From Haliotis asinina (Eukaryota > Mollusca > Gastropoda > Lepetellida > Haliotidae), in NCBI RefSeq assembly GCF_037392515.1, contig NC_090280.1, positions 24,929,118-24,993,117 on the forward strand: DNA of 64,000 bases, read 5' to 3'. Position numbers and translations under genes: made by a program. Below the pieces are notes generated by a model. It saw only the letters and a program-made list of their open reading frames with translations, was not told the origin of the DNA and searched no databases. Of this stretch, positions 11,533-22,381 are shown one piece after another. How positions within the stretch are numbered: the stretch's first letter is position 1; the number at the start of each line of letters is the position of its first letter.

Positions 11533-13026
11533 CATATTTTCCTAATGATGAGAAACAAAACTTGGTATAACTTTTGTACTATTTTGTTGACAATGAAAAA
11601 TCATTGACTGTGAATTGTGAATTGTACCATCTTTTGGCAAATGAAAAAGAGGAAAATTGAGTGAATTCCTGTAATGAAAAAGTATGGTTTAGCCAACATC
11701 AATGGTCAACTGTCTGACAAATTAACAATAAGGAAAGGCCATTTGTTGCCATCTCAAAAGTTTAGCTTCAGTATTGTGTGTATCCACCACGTGCTCGGAT
11801 GACAGTTTCCACTCTTCTCCTCATACTGTTGGTAAACCTCCTGATGTGATCACGTGGCAATCGCCGCCATTCATCATGTAAAGCAGCTTCCAAATGTGCA
11901 AGAGTCTGTTCAGGAGGTTCCCTCAACCTCACAAGACATCCAAGAAAGTCCCAGATATGCTCTAAAGGATTCAAATCCGGGCTCATAGTTGGCCATGGTA
12001 ATGTGGTGATTCTGAAGATATGCCGTCACTGCACGTGAACGATGTTGCCTGGCATTGTCATGTCTGACTAACGGGCGTGTAGGCAACGGTTGATTATCAA
12101 AATGAGGTACAACAACTGAACGGAAAATATCCTGGATGTACTGTTGACATTGAGATTTCCATGGACAGTCACCATTTGCAATTTACAGTCATGGGAGAGG
12201 CAACCCCAGACCATAACTGATCCTTCACCATAAGGAACAGCAGGATGAACATTTCTGGGCACGTAATCTGTGTTACTATGCCTCCAGACTCTCATCTGTG
12301 ACCATGTGTGACGTGGAGGAGGAACCTGCTCTCGTCTGAACAGTGAACCCTCCTCCATGACCTCAAGTTCCACTGTTGACGAGCCATACACCACTGCAGA
12401 CGATGTCGATTATGACGATCAGATAGAGTAGGACGTTTGATTACTCTTTTGGACCTCATACCAAGTGCCCTAAGACGTCTTTTGACTGTTCGGGTGGATA
12501 GAGGTCTGTGGTGTAACCATAGGTGTTTCAAAACCGTACTTGTTGCAAAGGGTTCTCGCCTTACCAGACGTGCCAGATTGTGGTTATTTCGAGGTGTTGT
12601 CTTTCTGGGTTGTCCAGACCTTGGACGATCTTTTACATGTCCAGTAGCTTGATGTTTTCGAACAAGCCGACTGATTACTGAGTGACAATACCCCAGTTGT
12701 CGTCCAATGGCTTTGAAGGACATGCCTGTTGCGTGCATGCCAATAATCTGCCACCTCAGGGATTTTTGTCACATTGAGGCAGTAACAGATTTCTTTTCTT
12801 GTACACAGAAAGTGTATCACAGAGAAAGTGGATTTTGAGAAAAGTGAGGGTTGCATGCTTCATGTGCCCAAAGCATGCTTTACATGGAAAGCAAAGGAAC
12901 TTAATGACCTTTTTCGACTACTAGAGATGTGTCCTTATACAGATGTATGATAGATTTTTAACTTTATCTAACAATTGTGTTTTTATCATGATATATATTA
13001 GGGGGTGCTTAATTAAAGTCCAGGTG
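11453..13026 (-). mobile_element. Tc1/mariner-like DNA transposon
   Basis: Bounded by perfect 18-bp terminal inverted repeats (cacctggactttaattaa at 11453 and its complement ending at 13026) and by TA on each side, the usual Tc1/mariner target duplication. Length is about 1.57 kb. It encloses the disrupted transposase at 11768-12738 on the minus strand and a (CA)n run at 11471-11530. It lies between two LTR-like sequences. Confidence 0.93.
11768..12738 (-). pseudogene. Tc1-like transposase, DD34E type, frameshifted
   Basis: The N-terminal segment (12738-12292) has a helix-turn-helix region (KAIGRQLG, then SVISRLVRKH), a GRPR-like RSGQPRK linker, a second DNA-binding part and the first catalytic aspartate in CSDESRF. 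The frame then shifts near 12300, and the next segment carries MRVWRH and GSVMVWGCLSHD. The second aspartate is in DNARQH near 12060 in another frame, and the last segment (11986-11768) has SPDLNPLEHIWD with the catalytic glutamate. At least two frameshifts and a stop separate these parts, so this copy makes no active enzyme, although its inverted repeats remain intact. Confidence 0.9.
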
Positions 13027-13029
13027 TAT

Positions 13030-13700
13030 ATATTACTTTACGGGTAATAAATTGCAGTGACAAAATGGATCAGAAATCCCCTTTGAACCATCACATTATA
13101 ACATGGAAAAGTCTAAAACATTCAATAACATACTGAGCAAACACTGAGACAGTTACAGTGAATCACAATACACATTTCTAGATGCAATGTAACTGAGTCA
13201 CGAGCCTTATACAAATGGGTCACAACTGTTAAATGTTAATTCACCAGAATCTCCCCATTTTGCAGTTAGATCAGATATATTAACTGAAGTTTGCTTCCAC
13301 ATTGGGCAGTCAGGCATGCAAGGTCAGTTTTGAATATGATGCTGTTGGCAATAAGACGTTGATAGGCCAAGAAAAAAACCAGTAATTCCGAGTGTGTCCC
13401 TCAACGCAACAACCATCCTTTATATAAACCGACGTAGCGTCGGGAACATTCGGGCACAGCGTAGCGCTATCAGTATTCAGTGAGAATGTTCACAAACTGG
13501 AAATAAACAATAGATCGCCAAGGGCAGGTAACTGGAGCGCTATCAAATAGGCCCGCCGCTAAAAGTTCCATTGCCATTGAACATAAATTTAGCTGATAAT
13601 AAAAGTGACTCACAATCCATACTTGAAACTCTAAACATTGAGACCCAATGATAACTTACACTTAATCAATGATAATACAGATTACAGAAAACATACAGAC
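13030..13700 (-). repeat. Diverged LTR-like sequence
   Basis: Contains agaaatcccctttgaacc near 13075 and taaacattgagacccaatga near 13631, which match in order and spacing the two ends of the solo LTR at 10885-11439, plus a tttatataa element near 13420. It appears to be an older relative of the same LTR family. Exact ends are not clear. Confidence 0.5.
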
Positions 13701-13720
13701 ACACACAGACACAGACACAG

Positions 13721-13795
<75 letters not shown>
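13692..13795. repeat. Compound microsatellite (CA)n(GATA)n(GA)n
   Basis: Runs of acacagac, then about fourteen gata units, then about nine ag units. It is variable-length sequence with no coding meaning. The Leu/Ser/Ile frames through it are artefacts. Confidence 0.95.
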
Positions 13796-13797
<2 letters not shown>

Positions 13798-13907
13798 TCT
13801 GGGTAAGGGTCCCAGAGTACGGAACCTTGTGGGAGGCCAGTAAGTACAGTTTTATAGTCGGAACAGTATCCATTAATGACGACGTTTCGTGATCAGTTTT
13901 GTAAGTA

Positions 13908-14956
13908 CACTCTTCAAAAGAAACGCTAAATGGAATTCAAAACTGATACTAACAGTTTTGTACACATATGTAAATTCAAATATTTTTTTTTGTTCGGGTG
14001 GGGTGGGGTGAGGGGTTGTTGCACATTGTTTCTGGAATGTTTTAGAAGATCATGCATGACCAAACGCAACCAGAATCTGTGTTATCAATCAGGATTGTCA
14101 TGATGTGCGTGGATGCCATGCAGTACGAATATCAGGCACAATGATTCTTTCCACGTGCAGAGAATGAGTACAGCATGTGACTATAAAAAACCCTAGTGAA
14201 TCTCACAATTTCATCGACGATCTTTGCAAGTACTGCACACCGCTGCCTGTCGAAATCATGCAACTGGACGATTGCAAGCTGGCGAATCAAAGAATGAGGT
14301 GGCAAGGATCTTCAACGTTCATCCCAGCACAATAACTCGATATTGGGATCGATTTCGTCAAACAAATTCGACAAATGACCTTCCACGATCAGGAAGACCT
14401 AGAGTCTCCACACCTGCCCAAGATCGGAACATCCGGGTAACCCACCTACGTGACCGCCATCGTACCGCCCGGAACACAGCACGAGAACAGTTCGAGAAGT
14501 AGGAATAGTTGCCAAACGTCCAAATGTTGCCCCCTCCATGACACGACTACATCGACGTCGACGAGTGAGAGGGTGTAACACAGTGCTGCCATGGAACCTG
14601 GCAAACTGGAGGCACATATGGTTTAGCAGAATTTTCACCAGTTGCTCCACATGCTGTAGGAAGAATGGAGAAGGATTCCACAACAACACATCCAACGACT
14701 GATTCGATCTGTACCCAGGAGATGTCGGTCTGTCGAAGCAGCTGGAGGTGGTCATACGAGGTACTGACTTCAACACCACTTGGTGGGCAGCAGTAATGAC
14801 TGTGATGACTGTTATTCTTATGAAATATGGACAAGATAGCAATGCATTGCTCCACAGAATTGTATTGATATATCATTGTTTTCCGCTGATGTACTAGCAA
14901 ATAACACCAAATTTTCATTGATATTTGGGTTTTGGATTTCAATTTTTCGAGGAGTG
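13908..14956 (+). mobile_element. Internally deleted Tc1-like transposon
   Basis: Left end tacactcttcaaaag and right end ttttcgaggagtgta form imperfect inverted repeats of about 14 bp flanked by TA. At about 1.05 kb it is shorter than full Tc1 elements. The N-terminal DNA-binding part of the transposase (about 14224-14502) and the last residues (QRLIRSVPRRCR to a stop near 14765) are present, while the central DDE region is missing. It is therefore a non-autonomous deletion derivative. Confidence 0.8.
14224..14502 (+). pseudogene. Tc1-like transposase N-terminal fragment
   Basis: The reading frame encodes GRLQAGESKNEVARIFNVH and STITRYWDRF (helix-turn-helix) followed by RSGRPRVSTPAQDRNI, the GRPR-like hinge typical of Tc1 transposases. 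It stops after about 92 codons. Downstream codons in another frame continue as AKRPNVAPSMTRLHRRR before the deletion. There is no catalytic domain. It may bind related inverted repeats if expressed, but that is speculation. Confidence 0.8.
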
Positions 14957-15036
14957 TAACTTTGAAACCAGTTCAAATGTGACCCATCCTGTATGTATGT
15001 ACGTACGTATGTATGCATGTGTGTGTGTGTGTGTGC

Positions 15037-15674
15037 TGCTACGAGAGTGTATTTTCCGTGATTTGAATTGTTATTAATTATTTTTGCGGTAGTTGTAATT
15101 GGGTCACAATATTAAAGGTTTTAGTGTTCGTTATTGCTAAGAAAGTGAAATCCCAAATATGACATATGTTGCATTCGTTATTGTGGGTTACATTTCCTTC
15201 GGAAAATTATTTAAGTGATACGGCTCTAAGGTAGTATTTTAGAGGCAACACCATTGTTCTGGAAATTGTTCCATTGTCCGTGAAATGACTGAAGGGTATA
15301 TATATGGGCTGGTTTCTGTGTTGGGATGGACACAGACACATTACTGGAGTTTACACCATCATCAATCGCTGCCAACGCTTCATCTTCATAGCCGCCGTCA
15401 GACCGCTTACTGTGTTATATTCTGCATGACTGTTTCTCTCTTGCACTAAGGCTTTGGTGTGTTTACTATACATCTTGTGACCCATTGCCTTAGATTTTGT
15501 CTCATTTATTGTATTTGAAATCGATATTGTATAATTGAATTGTGACTTTGTATAACTTGCTGTCTTTACAAAATCAAACAAAATTTGAATGGTTTACACA
15601 TGTCTTTGTTCTGTTTTGCTGGTTCACAGGGGATTTCTTACATCGTTTGTCACGGCAAATTCTTGACCGTAACA
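15037..15674 (+). repeat. 5' LTR of Gmr1-type retrotransposon
   Basis: Starts tgctacgagagtg and ends accgtaaca, and is alignable over its whole length with the 3' LTR at 21754-22381. Clear but moderate divergence shows the element is not recent. It contains a 38-bp SINE-L fragment at 15136-15173 bounded by the 9-bp repeat ttcgttatt, absent from the 3' LTR. A tatatatatggg promoter-like string lies near 15297. The left flank is a (GT)n run matching the (GT)n run after the 3' LTR, so the element inserted into a GT microsatellite. Confidence 0.93.
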
Positions 15675-15678
15675 AAAT

Positions 15679-15695
15679 TGGGGGCTCGTCCGGGA
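15679..15695 (+). promoter_or_regulatory. Primer-binding site, tRNA-Pro type
   Basis: tgggggctcgtccggga, four bases after the LTR end, is complementary to the 3' end of tRNA-Pro and is the same sequence used by tRNA-Pro-primed retroelements. It primes minus-strand DNA synthesis in this family. Confidence 0.88.
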
Positions 15696-15752
15696 GAGAA
15701 TTCATTTGACATTTGAGACCATTTGTGAAATTTATTTCAAATTTCTGCAATT

Positions 15753-16900
15753 TTGCAACAAGTTAATTTTGTATTGTCCCCTGACACTGAGACAATTGGT
15801 CATTTGTGGAAATCAGATTTATTGCAAATTTCGTCACGTCTCAAACTTGATGCCAAACCTGCAATGAGGAAATTTCAGATTTTGAAAATTGTGTTGAATC
15901 ACAATATTGATGAGGGAGGTTTTAAAGATGATGTTTTTAGAAATGGTCCAAGAGGAAGGTTCAGATCAATTGGAAACAAAGAAATTTCAAATTCAAAAAG
16001 AGGAGAACAAAAAACAAGAAGAACAGAAAAGGTTGGATATAGATAAAGTAAACGAAATGGAAATGAAAAAGTTTGAAATGGAGAAAGAAATACAATTGAA
16101 GATATTGCAAGTTTTCAAAACCGTTTTCAGCCCTCAGATTCTTCCTCTTTTGATGTTGCAAGGCATGCTAAACTGGTACCCCAATTTCATTAGAAAGGAG
16201 TAGACAAGTATTGTCTACATTTTGAGAGTTGCTGCAAATTGCAAGTGACCTAGGGAGTCTTGGACTATATTACTGCAAACTGTTTTGAAGAGAAAAGCTC
16301 AGGATGCTTATTCAGCTTTGTAGATACAGCAAGAGTACACTTTTGAAAGCTTATGAGTTAGTGCCTGAGGTTTATCGTCAGAAATTCAGAAATGCTCACA
16401 AGAAGGGATAATGAGACCTCTGTTTGCTAGAGAAAAGGAGACATTGTTTGACAGGTGGTGTGGGTCAAAAGGAGGTCACAGATTTTGGTTTGAGTGTTCA
16501 TTCTGACCTTAGGACTTATTTGGATGAACGAAAGGTTGATGACTTACATAAAGCAGCAATGTTGGCAGATGGTTATTGTTTGACTCAGAAGAGTTCTTTT
16601 AGGTTTCTGGGCAAAGTTTTCTGGCCAAAAGGACTTTACCCCGGTTAAGACTTCAGGACATGAAGGTTACAGTGGTGTTAGAACAGGTTCAAATTCTAGT
16701 GGCAAGCAGTCACATAATTTTCAGTCTAAGCCTAAGATTACCAGTGGTTCTGATCCTGTTTGTGTGTATTGTAAGAAGTCAGGTCTTTGGATTTCTGCAT
16801 GTTACAAACTCCAGTTTAGAAATCAGACTACAGGTTCCCTAAGTGCTTTTGTGTCCATCGCACCTAAGCCTTTCTTTCCAGGTGGTTCTGATTAGAGTTT
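15753..16900 (+). pseudogene. Degenerate gag (capsid and zinc knuckle)
   Basis: Fragments in several frames. A Glu/Lys-rich coiled-coil-like part (about 15907-16203) is followed by LRTYLDERKVDDLHKAAMLA (about 16510-16570), a segment resembling the C-terminal half of SCAN-like capsid domains, and then a nucleocapsid zinc knuckle near 16765-16825. In the knuckle the spacing VCVYCKKSG is kept but the expected histidine is leucine. Gag would form the particle and bind RNA. Stops and the damaged knuckle make it inactive. Confidence 0.7.
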
Positions 16901-16946
16901 TCTTTGGGAGAGTAAGTCTCCAGATTCTGTAGTTCAGAAGGAGTTT

Positions 16947-17405
16947 TTGCCCTTTGTTTACAAGGGAGATAAATCTACCCTACGACCCGTTATTATCTTG
17001 AGGGATACTGGAGCTCTTCAATCTCTGATTTTGAAGGATATTTTGCCTTTTTCTGATGAGCCTTCAGATGTTTTGCTTCAGGGTATAGGTGGCAATTCTT
17101 CTGCTCCTCTCCATTTTGTGAATTTGACTTCAGATCTGATTTCAGATGAGGTGAAAGTTGGTGTTCTTGATTCTGTCCCAGTTCGGGGTGTCACTTTGTT
17201 GATCGATAATGATCTAATGGGGGCCAAAGATGGTGCTGATCCTATTGTCACTGTTTCGCCGGAGAGTTCAGTTAGAACAGAAAAGGTGGAGGATGAATTT
17301 CCAGGTATTTTTGCCATCTTGTGCAGTGACTCGTTCAATTATCTTCAAAGAGGACTTCTTGATAAGTCAGATAGTTTGTCAGGTGGTGAACACATTCTTT
17401 CCTGA
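16947..17405 (+). pseudogene. Retropepsin-like protease region
   Basis: The frame contains ILRDTGALQSLIL, where DTGA is the aspartic-protease active site, followed by a hydrophobic core with VRGVTLLIDNDLMG, the usual second half of retrotransposon proteases. It lies immediately after the zinc knuckle and immediately before integrase, so it releases the Pol products in a functional element. The frame is open across the domain and ends before the integrase frame. Confidence 0.8.
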
Positions 17406-17497
17406 AAGCAGTTTATTAATTCACAGGGTGAGGATGTTGAAGTGCAGAAGTTGGCTAGTAAGGTTGTTTCTTTTGAGGAGGTTGGCAAGGTTCCAGT

Positions 17498-18830
17498 TTG
17501 TTATTACTACAAGGACGGTGTTCTGATAGGAAAGATAGGTTGCCAGATGTTCCTGCAGAGGATGTATGGAAATTGTACCATCAAATTGTGGTATCAAAAT
17601 TATTTCAAAAACATGTACTTTCACTGGCACATGAAAGTCCCATGGCAAGTCATCTAGGTGTAAACAAAACTTGTGAGAAAATTTTGGCACATTTCTTTCG
17701 GCTCAGTTTGAGACAAGAAATTTTGCAAGACCTTTCATGCATGTCAAATTGTTGGAAAACCAAACCAGAAAATTCCTTCCGCTCCCTTGAAACCTATACC
17801 AGCTTTTGAGGAACCTTTCAGTAGAGTTATTATTGATTGTGTTGCTCCACTACCTAAGACTAAGCCTGGTATTTGCTCAGTATCATGTGTGCTTCTACCA
17901 GATTTCCTGAAGCAATTCCGCTTCATGGGATTGGTGCTCCTGTGACTGTCAAGGTTTTTACCTTTGTTGGTTTGCCAGATGTTGTTCAGTCTGATCAGGT
18001 CTCAAATTTTATGTCTAAGGTGTTTCAACAGGCTATGTACCGATTTGGTATTAAGCAAGTTAAGTCTAGTGCTTATCATCCAGAGTCACAGAGGGCGTAT
18101 GGGGAGGTTTCATCAAACTTTGAAAAATATGATCAAGACTTATTGTTTTGAGACCGAGAAAGATTGGGATGAGGGTGTGCATTTGTTGTTTGCTGTCAGA
18201 GAGTCAGTTCAGGAAAGTTTAGGGTTTAGCCCCTTTGAACTTGTATTTGGTCACAGAGTGTGCGGACCACTAAAACACTTAAAAGAACAATGGCTCAATG
18301 ACAGACCTGAGATCAATCTCTTAGACTATGTGTCTACATTTAATGACAGACTATCAAAAGCAAGTGAGTTGGCCAGAAAAACCTCGCAAGTTTCATAAGA
18401 AAAAAAGAAGCTAAACTATGACAGAAAGTCAAAAGAGAGAAATTTTACTTGTGGTGAGAGAGTGTTAGTTTTGCTTCCCATTCCTGGTCAGCCACTGAGA
18501 GCAAGATATCAAGGTCCATATGTTGTTGACAAAAAGTTTAGCAACACAGACTATGTCGTCCTGACGCCTGGTCGTGGTAAACGAAAGAGATTGTGTCATG
18601 TCAACATGATTAAGAAATATCATGACAGGTTAGAAAACAAACATGTCAATAGTATTGCCACACTCTCCCCAGTTACTGATTGTACTAAAGACAACTGCGA
18701 AAATGTTGACAACATTGGTAATTGTGATAACAATGTGAAGTTTGATTATCTTAGTGATAATGTTTCACCAAAGTTGAAAAATTCTGATGTGTTAACTCAC
18801 CTTGATGAGAAACTATCACATTTATCCTGA
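17498..18830 (+). pseudogene. Integrase (HHCC, core and GPY domain), disrupted
   Basis: In order: a zinc-binding N-terminal domain (LAHESPMASHLGVNKTC, then a Cys pair in SCMSNC) at 17620-17755; a core with VIIDCVAPLP near 17830 and VVQSDQVSNF near 17980-18010; then, in a shifted frame, GRFHQTLKNMI near 18100 and SPFELVFGH near 18225. It closes with a GPY/F domain (GERVLVLLPIPGQ and YQGPYVVDKK) at 18450-18535. Frame shifts occur within the zinc domain and core, and the catalytic glutamate region is damaged. Integrase inserts the cDNA into the genome. Its position upstream of RT is the notable point. Confidence 0.88.
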
Positions 18831-18859
18831 GCAGAGAGTTCAAATGTCAGATTTGCTTT

Positions 18860-20813
18860 ATGAGTTCAAGTCAAGTCTTTTATGAAGGCCATCGGCCCAT
18901 ATACAGTTATACAGATACATACATATATATGTTGAATGATACACAAGTACACCTGATATATGCTGTAGATCTTCAATCTGGGCCGGAGTTCTGTCACTTA
19001 CTTCTTGATGTGCCTGGTCGAACTGATGTTGTTAGCCATGATATATATGTAGGTGATGCTCTGCCTGTAAAACAACACCCATATCGGATGAATCCAGTGA
19101 AGCGTGAAATTCTGCGGAAAGAGGTGCAATACAGGCTGGACATTGACATCACTGAACCCAGTGACAGTCCGTGGAGTTCACCATGTGTTTTGTGCCGAAG
19201 AGTGGAGGTGGTTGGCGCTGCTGTGCTGACATGAAAGCTGTCAATGCACTCTCACGAACTGATTCGTATTCTATTCCGAGAATGGACGATTGCATTGATC
19301 GCATTGGTCAAGCTAGGTATATAAGTAAATGTAATAGGACGGGTCTGGCCATCAATGGACTTTGCGTTGTGTATTTAAAAAGGTGTTCCATGGAAACTTT
19401 GATGGCCACGCTCGTACTACTAACCCTGGTTCTTTCCACTTTTTGTTGCGGGGTGAATGACAACTGAACTCAATATAGTTTTAACAAAGATTATTTATTA
19501 CAATAACATAGTGTAAATAATTGCACCTATAAGAACCTTAAAGCTTTATGAAAACATAACACAGAGGCAAGTCAGAAGCATTTCCCACAACTAATACCAA
19601 CCTGACTAAGTTCTGCAATAAATACAATGTCTCACAGAAAACATTCACGAGTCAGGTCTGGTGCCCGCTCGATTCAACAGTAACATGCATCAACAACCCG
19701 CAATGTCTACATGCCACTTACTTAGAAGTAACCAACTAACTGCTATAACTCAGTGTGAGACAACAACTCACGACTGCTACAAACTGTAGCACGACTGATG
19801 CGAACTCAGCTAGGTTCTGCAGTAAACATCTAACAGCTACAAGTCAACGTGGGACAACAACTCACGACTTCTACAAACTGTGTCACAACTGATGCTAACT
19901 CAACTAGATTCTGCAGTAAACTTACAATGCACCATGTTAAAAAAGAATAAAGGTGCTTAAAATCCTCCCTCAAAAACCCAACTAAATCAGACTCTACATA
20001 CGACTTTCACTTTCCTACTTGCTCTAACCTCTACTATTTTACAACTAAAACGGAGTACATGGAGTCACTAAGCTGTCATAAATGAATCCATTCACTCTGT
20101 TGGCACTACATTATCTCTAACAATTACAACTTTATTGTTAATCAAACATATTAAGAGGGGGTGGGAAAAGGGTTTCGTTCTGATGCAGAACGTACGGAGT
20201 GGGGAGCTCTCACCTCCAACCAGTTACTGGTCGTCACGGACTCATTAGTGACAGGCGCTCCAGCGCTTATATACCCGGTCCGAGCGACTACCCGGATGAA
20301 GAAAGTTTGGCTATCAGTGATTGGCCTGGATAACTAAAACATGTGGCATTTAGCCACAACAGACGGACTGACTGACTGAACTAGGAAAACATTCGAAGCA
20401 CTCAACAACGCTACCAGAATACACGCGAGCTGCAACTCTCATCAGTGCCTGTAAGCATTGACGAGTTACAGAAGCCATAAAACCCTTTTTATCGCATACG
20501 TTTTACTGAAGGACTTCTGGCAGATTCCACTCACAGGAAGGAAAATATCGGCATTCGCTACTCCAGATGGACTGTATCAATACAAAGTGATGCCGTTTGG
20601 TCTGAGGAACGCTCCACCAACGTTCCAGAGACTTGTCAACAATGTCACATCAGGCCTTGGTCGTGTCGAGCCTTACATGTATGATGTCATCGATTATTAT
20701 GACATTGAGTTGGATGACCATCTGAAAAGGACTCGTGCTTTCTTCCAAAGACTGTCTCAGGCCAAGTTAACTGTGAATCTCACCAGGTGTGAATTTTGAA
20801 GGCACAAGTTGAA
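18860..20813 (+). pseudogene. Reverse transcriptase, split and mutated
   Basis: The first part (19000-19329) reads VPGRTDVVSHDIYVGDALP, KQHPYRMNPVKREIL, SPWSSPCV and RTDSYSIPRMDDCIDR. After the 1.16-kb insertion, the second part (about 20496-20800) has LKDFWQIPLTG, ISAFATPDGLYQYKV and MPFGLRNAPPTFQRLV. The catalytic YxDD box is read as PYMYDV, having lost the first aspartate of the pair, so the enzyme is dead even without the insertion. An extra AT-rich segment near 18890-18990 also interrupts the N-terminus. Confidence 0.9.
19330..20495 (-). mobile_element. Unidentified 1.16-kb insertion inside RT
   Basis: Sequence unrelated to Pol separates ARYISK from LLKDFW. It has no coding domain. On the minus strand it has ggtatataagcgc near 20275-20263 and an aataaa near 20135, as in a solo LTR with its own promoter and poly(A) signal, so orientation minus is my guess. 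It contains a diverged tandem duplication of about 105 bp (about 19755-19820 and 19860-19925, sharing ctacaaactgt and ttctgcagtaaac). I could not find a clear target duplication. Confidence 0.55.
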
Positions 20814-20859
20814 TTTTAGGGCATGTTGCAGGGCACGGCCAGGTACAACCAGTTCATGC

Positions 20860-21587
20860 TAAAGTTGAAGCAATTGTACATTTTCCAGTGCCTCAATCTA
20901 AGAGAGAAGTCATGAGATTCTTGGGTATGGCTGGCTATTACAGAAAGTTTTGTCAAAACGTCTCAGATGTTGTATCACCACTTACCAACCTTTTTGGGGA
21001 AAAGGTAAAATTTCAGTGGGATGGCAGTTGTCAGACTGCATTTGAAAAAGTCAAAGCCATACCCATGAATTCTCCAGTATTACAGGCACCAGGTTTTGAG
21101 AAAGTATTTAAGTTGCGAGTTGATGCCAGTGGTGTAGGTGCAGGTGCTGTCCTGATTCAAGAGGATGATTCAGGAACTGAACATCCAGTTTGTTATTTTT
21201 CAAAGAAATTTGGCTGACTTTGTGTGCTGGCGAGTAGGTGTCTGACTCTGAGGGTGCGGGTTCGAATTTGTACTTTACTGAGAAAGTGAAATCCCAAATA
21301 TGACATATGTTGCATTTGACCACTTTCTAAATGGCATCGTGTAATCAAATTTGACGGGCACCAAAGAAATTATTCTACCACTGAGAAAGAGACATTTTGA
21401 AGTGCACCTTGGTACCACCACTTTGCCAATTGAAGTGTTTTACTAATCACAATTCCTTGACTTTTCTTCACAAAATGAAGAAAAATAACCAAAGATTTAT
21501 GAGGTGGAGTTTGACCTTGCAAGGGTTCAATCTTGCGATCCAACACAAAGACAATGTTTGTGCCGATGCACTTTCCAGGGTATAAAT
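20860..21587 (+). pseudogene. RNase H of the retrotransposon, split by a SINE
   Basis: Begins with RFLGMAGYYRKFC, then LRVDASGVGAGAVL with the first catalytic aspartate, HPVCYFSKKF, and resumes after the SINE at about 21371 to end in NQRFMRWSLTLQ and ADALSRV. RNase H removes the RNA strand during reverse transcription. It is the last Pol domain: only about 165 bases separate its stop from the LTR, which confirms that no integrase follows. Confidence 0.88.
21211..21361 (+). mobile_element. SINE family L, 5'-truncated, inserted in RNase H
   Basis: Flanked by the 10-bp target duplication caaagaaatt (21201-21210 and 21362-21371). Contains the tRNA-like part ending gggtgcgggttcgaa, then gaaatcccaaatatgaca and ggcatcgtgtaatca. 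Removing it restores the RNase H frame at FSKKF, so it inserted after the retrotransposon. Confidence 0.88.
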
Positions 21588-21753
21588 GTATGATGACTTG
21601 ATGATGCTGTATGTATGTATCTGCATTATGTCGCAGTAATTCTGCAAGAAGTTTTTCATATTACTCATATTATTATATGTCATGTTATTATATTATTATT
21701 GCTATGATTGTAACAGAAAGTTTCTATGAAACTTTTTTCCTCAAGAGGGAGAG

Positions 21754-22379
21754 TGTTAGGAGAGTGTGTTTTCCGTGATTTGAGTAGTTATTAATTATTA
21801 TTGCGGTACTTGTTATTGGGTTACAATATTAAAGGTTTTACTGTTCGTTATTATGGGTCACATTTCCTACTGAAAATTATTTAAGTGGTACGCCTCAAAG
21901 GCAGTATTTTAGAGTTACCTCTCTTTTGTAAAACAAATAAACACGAAGCGACGACATTGTTCTATATCTCTCCACGTTGGTGGCGATGGTTATGTGCTCG
22001 AAATGACTGAAGGTATATGTATGGGATGGTTGCCGTGTTGGGACGGACGCAGTCACATTACGTTACACCATCATCAACATGATCGCTGCCAACACTTCAT
22101 CTCCATAGCCACCGTCAGACTGCTTACTGTGTTGCATTCTGTATGACTGTTTCTCTCTCCCGCTAAGACTTTCGTGTGTTTACTACATATCTTGTGACAC
22201 ATTGCCTTAGATTGTGTCTCATTTGTATTGTATTTGAAATCGATATTGTATAATTGAATTGTGACTTTGTATAACTTGCTCTCTTTACTAAATAATACAA
22301 ACTTTGAATGTTTTAGACTTGTCTTTGCTCTGTTTTGCTGGTTCACAGGGGGTTTGTCTGGGAAAATTCTTAACCGTAA

Positions 22380-22381
<2 letters not shown>
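21754..22381 (+). repeat. 3' LTR of Gmr1-type retrotransposon
   Basis: Starts tgttaggagagtg and ends accgtaaca, with the short inverted ends tgtta...taaca. It is preceded directly by the polypurine tract aagagggagag. It differs from the 5' LTR by many substitutions and by a local segment near 21915-21950, and it lacks the SINE fragment found there. Confidence 0.93.

Larger units (their letters stand above)
15037..22381 (+). mobile_element. Ty3-type LTR retrotransposon with Gmr1-like domain order
   Basis: A provirus-like element with two LTRs, a tRNA-Pro primer site, gag, protease, integrase, reverse transcriptase, RNase H and a polypurine tract (aagagggagag, 21743-21753). Integrase lies between protease and reverse transcriptase. 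This is the Ty1/copia-like order known in the Gmr1 group of Ty3-type elements, whereas ordinary Ty3/gypsy elements have integrase last. Coding is broken by many stops, frame changes, a 1.16-kb insertion in RT and a SINE in RNase H. Therefore the copy is dead. Sequence similarity of the RT and RNase H blocks to polyproteins common in fish and molluscs is from recall. Confidence 0.85.
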
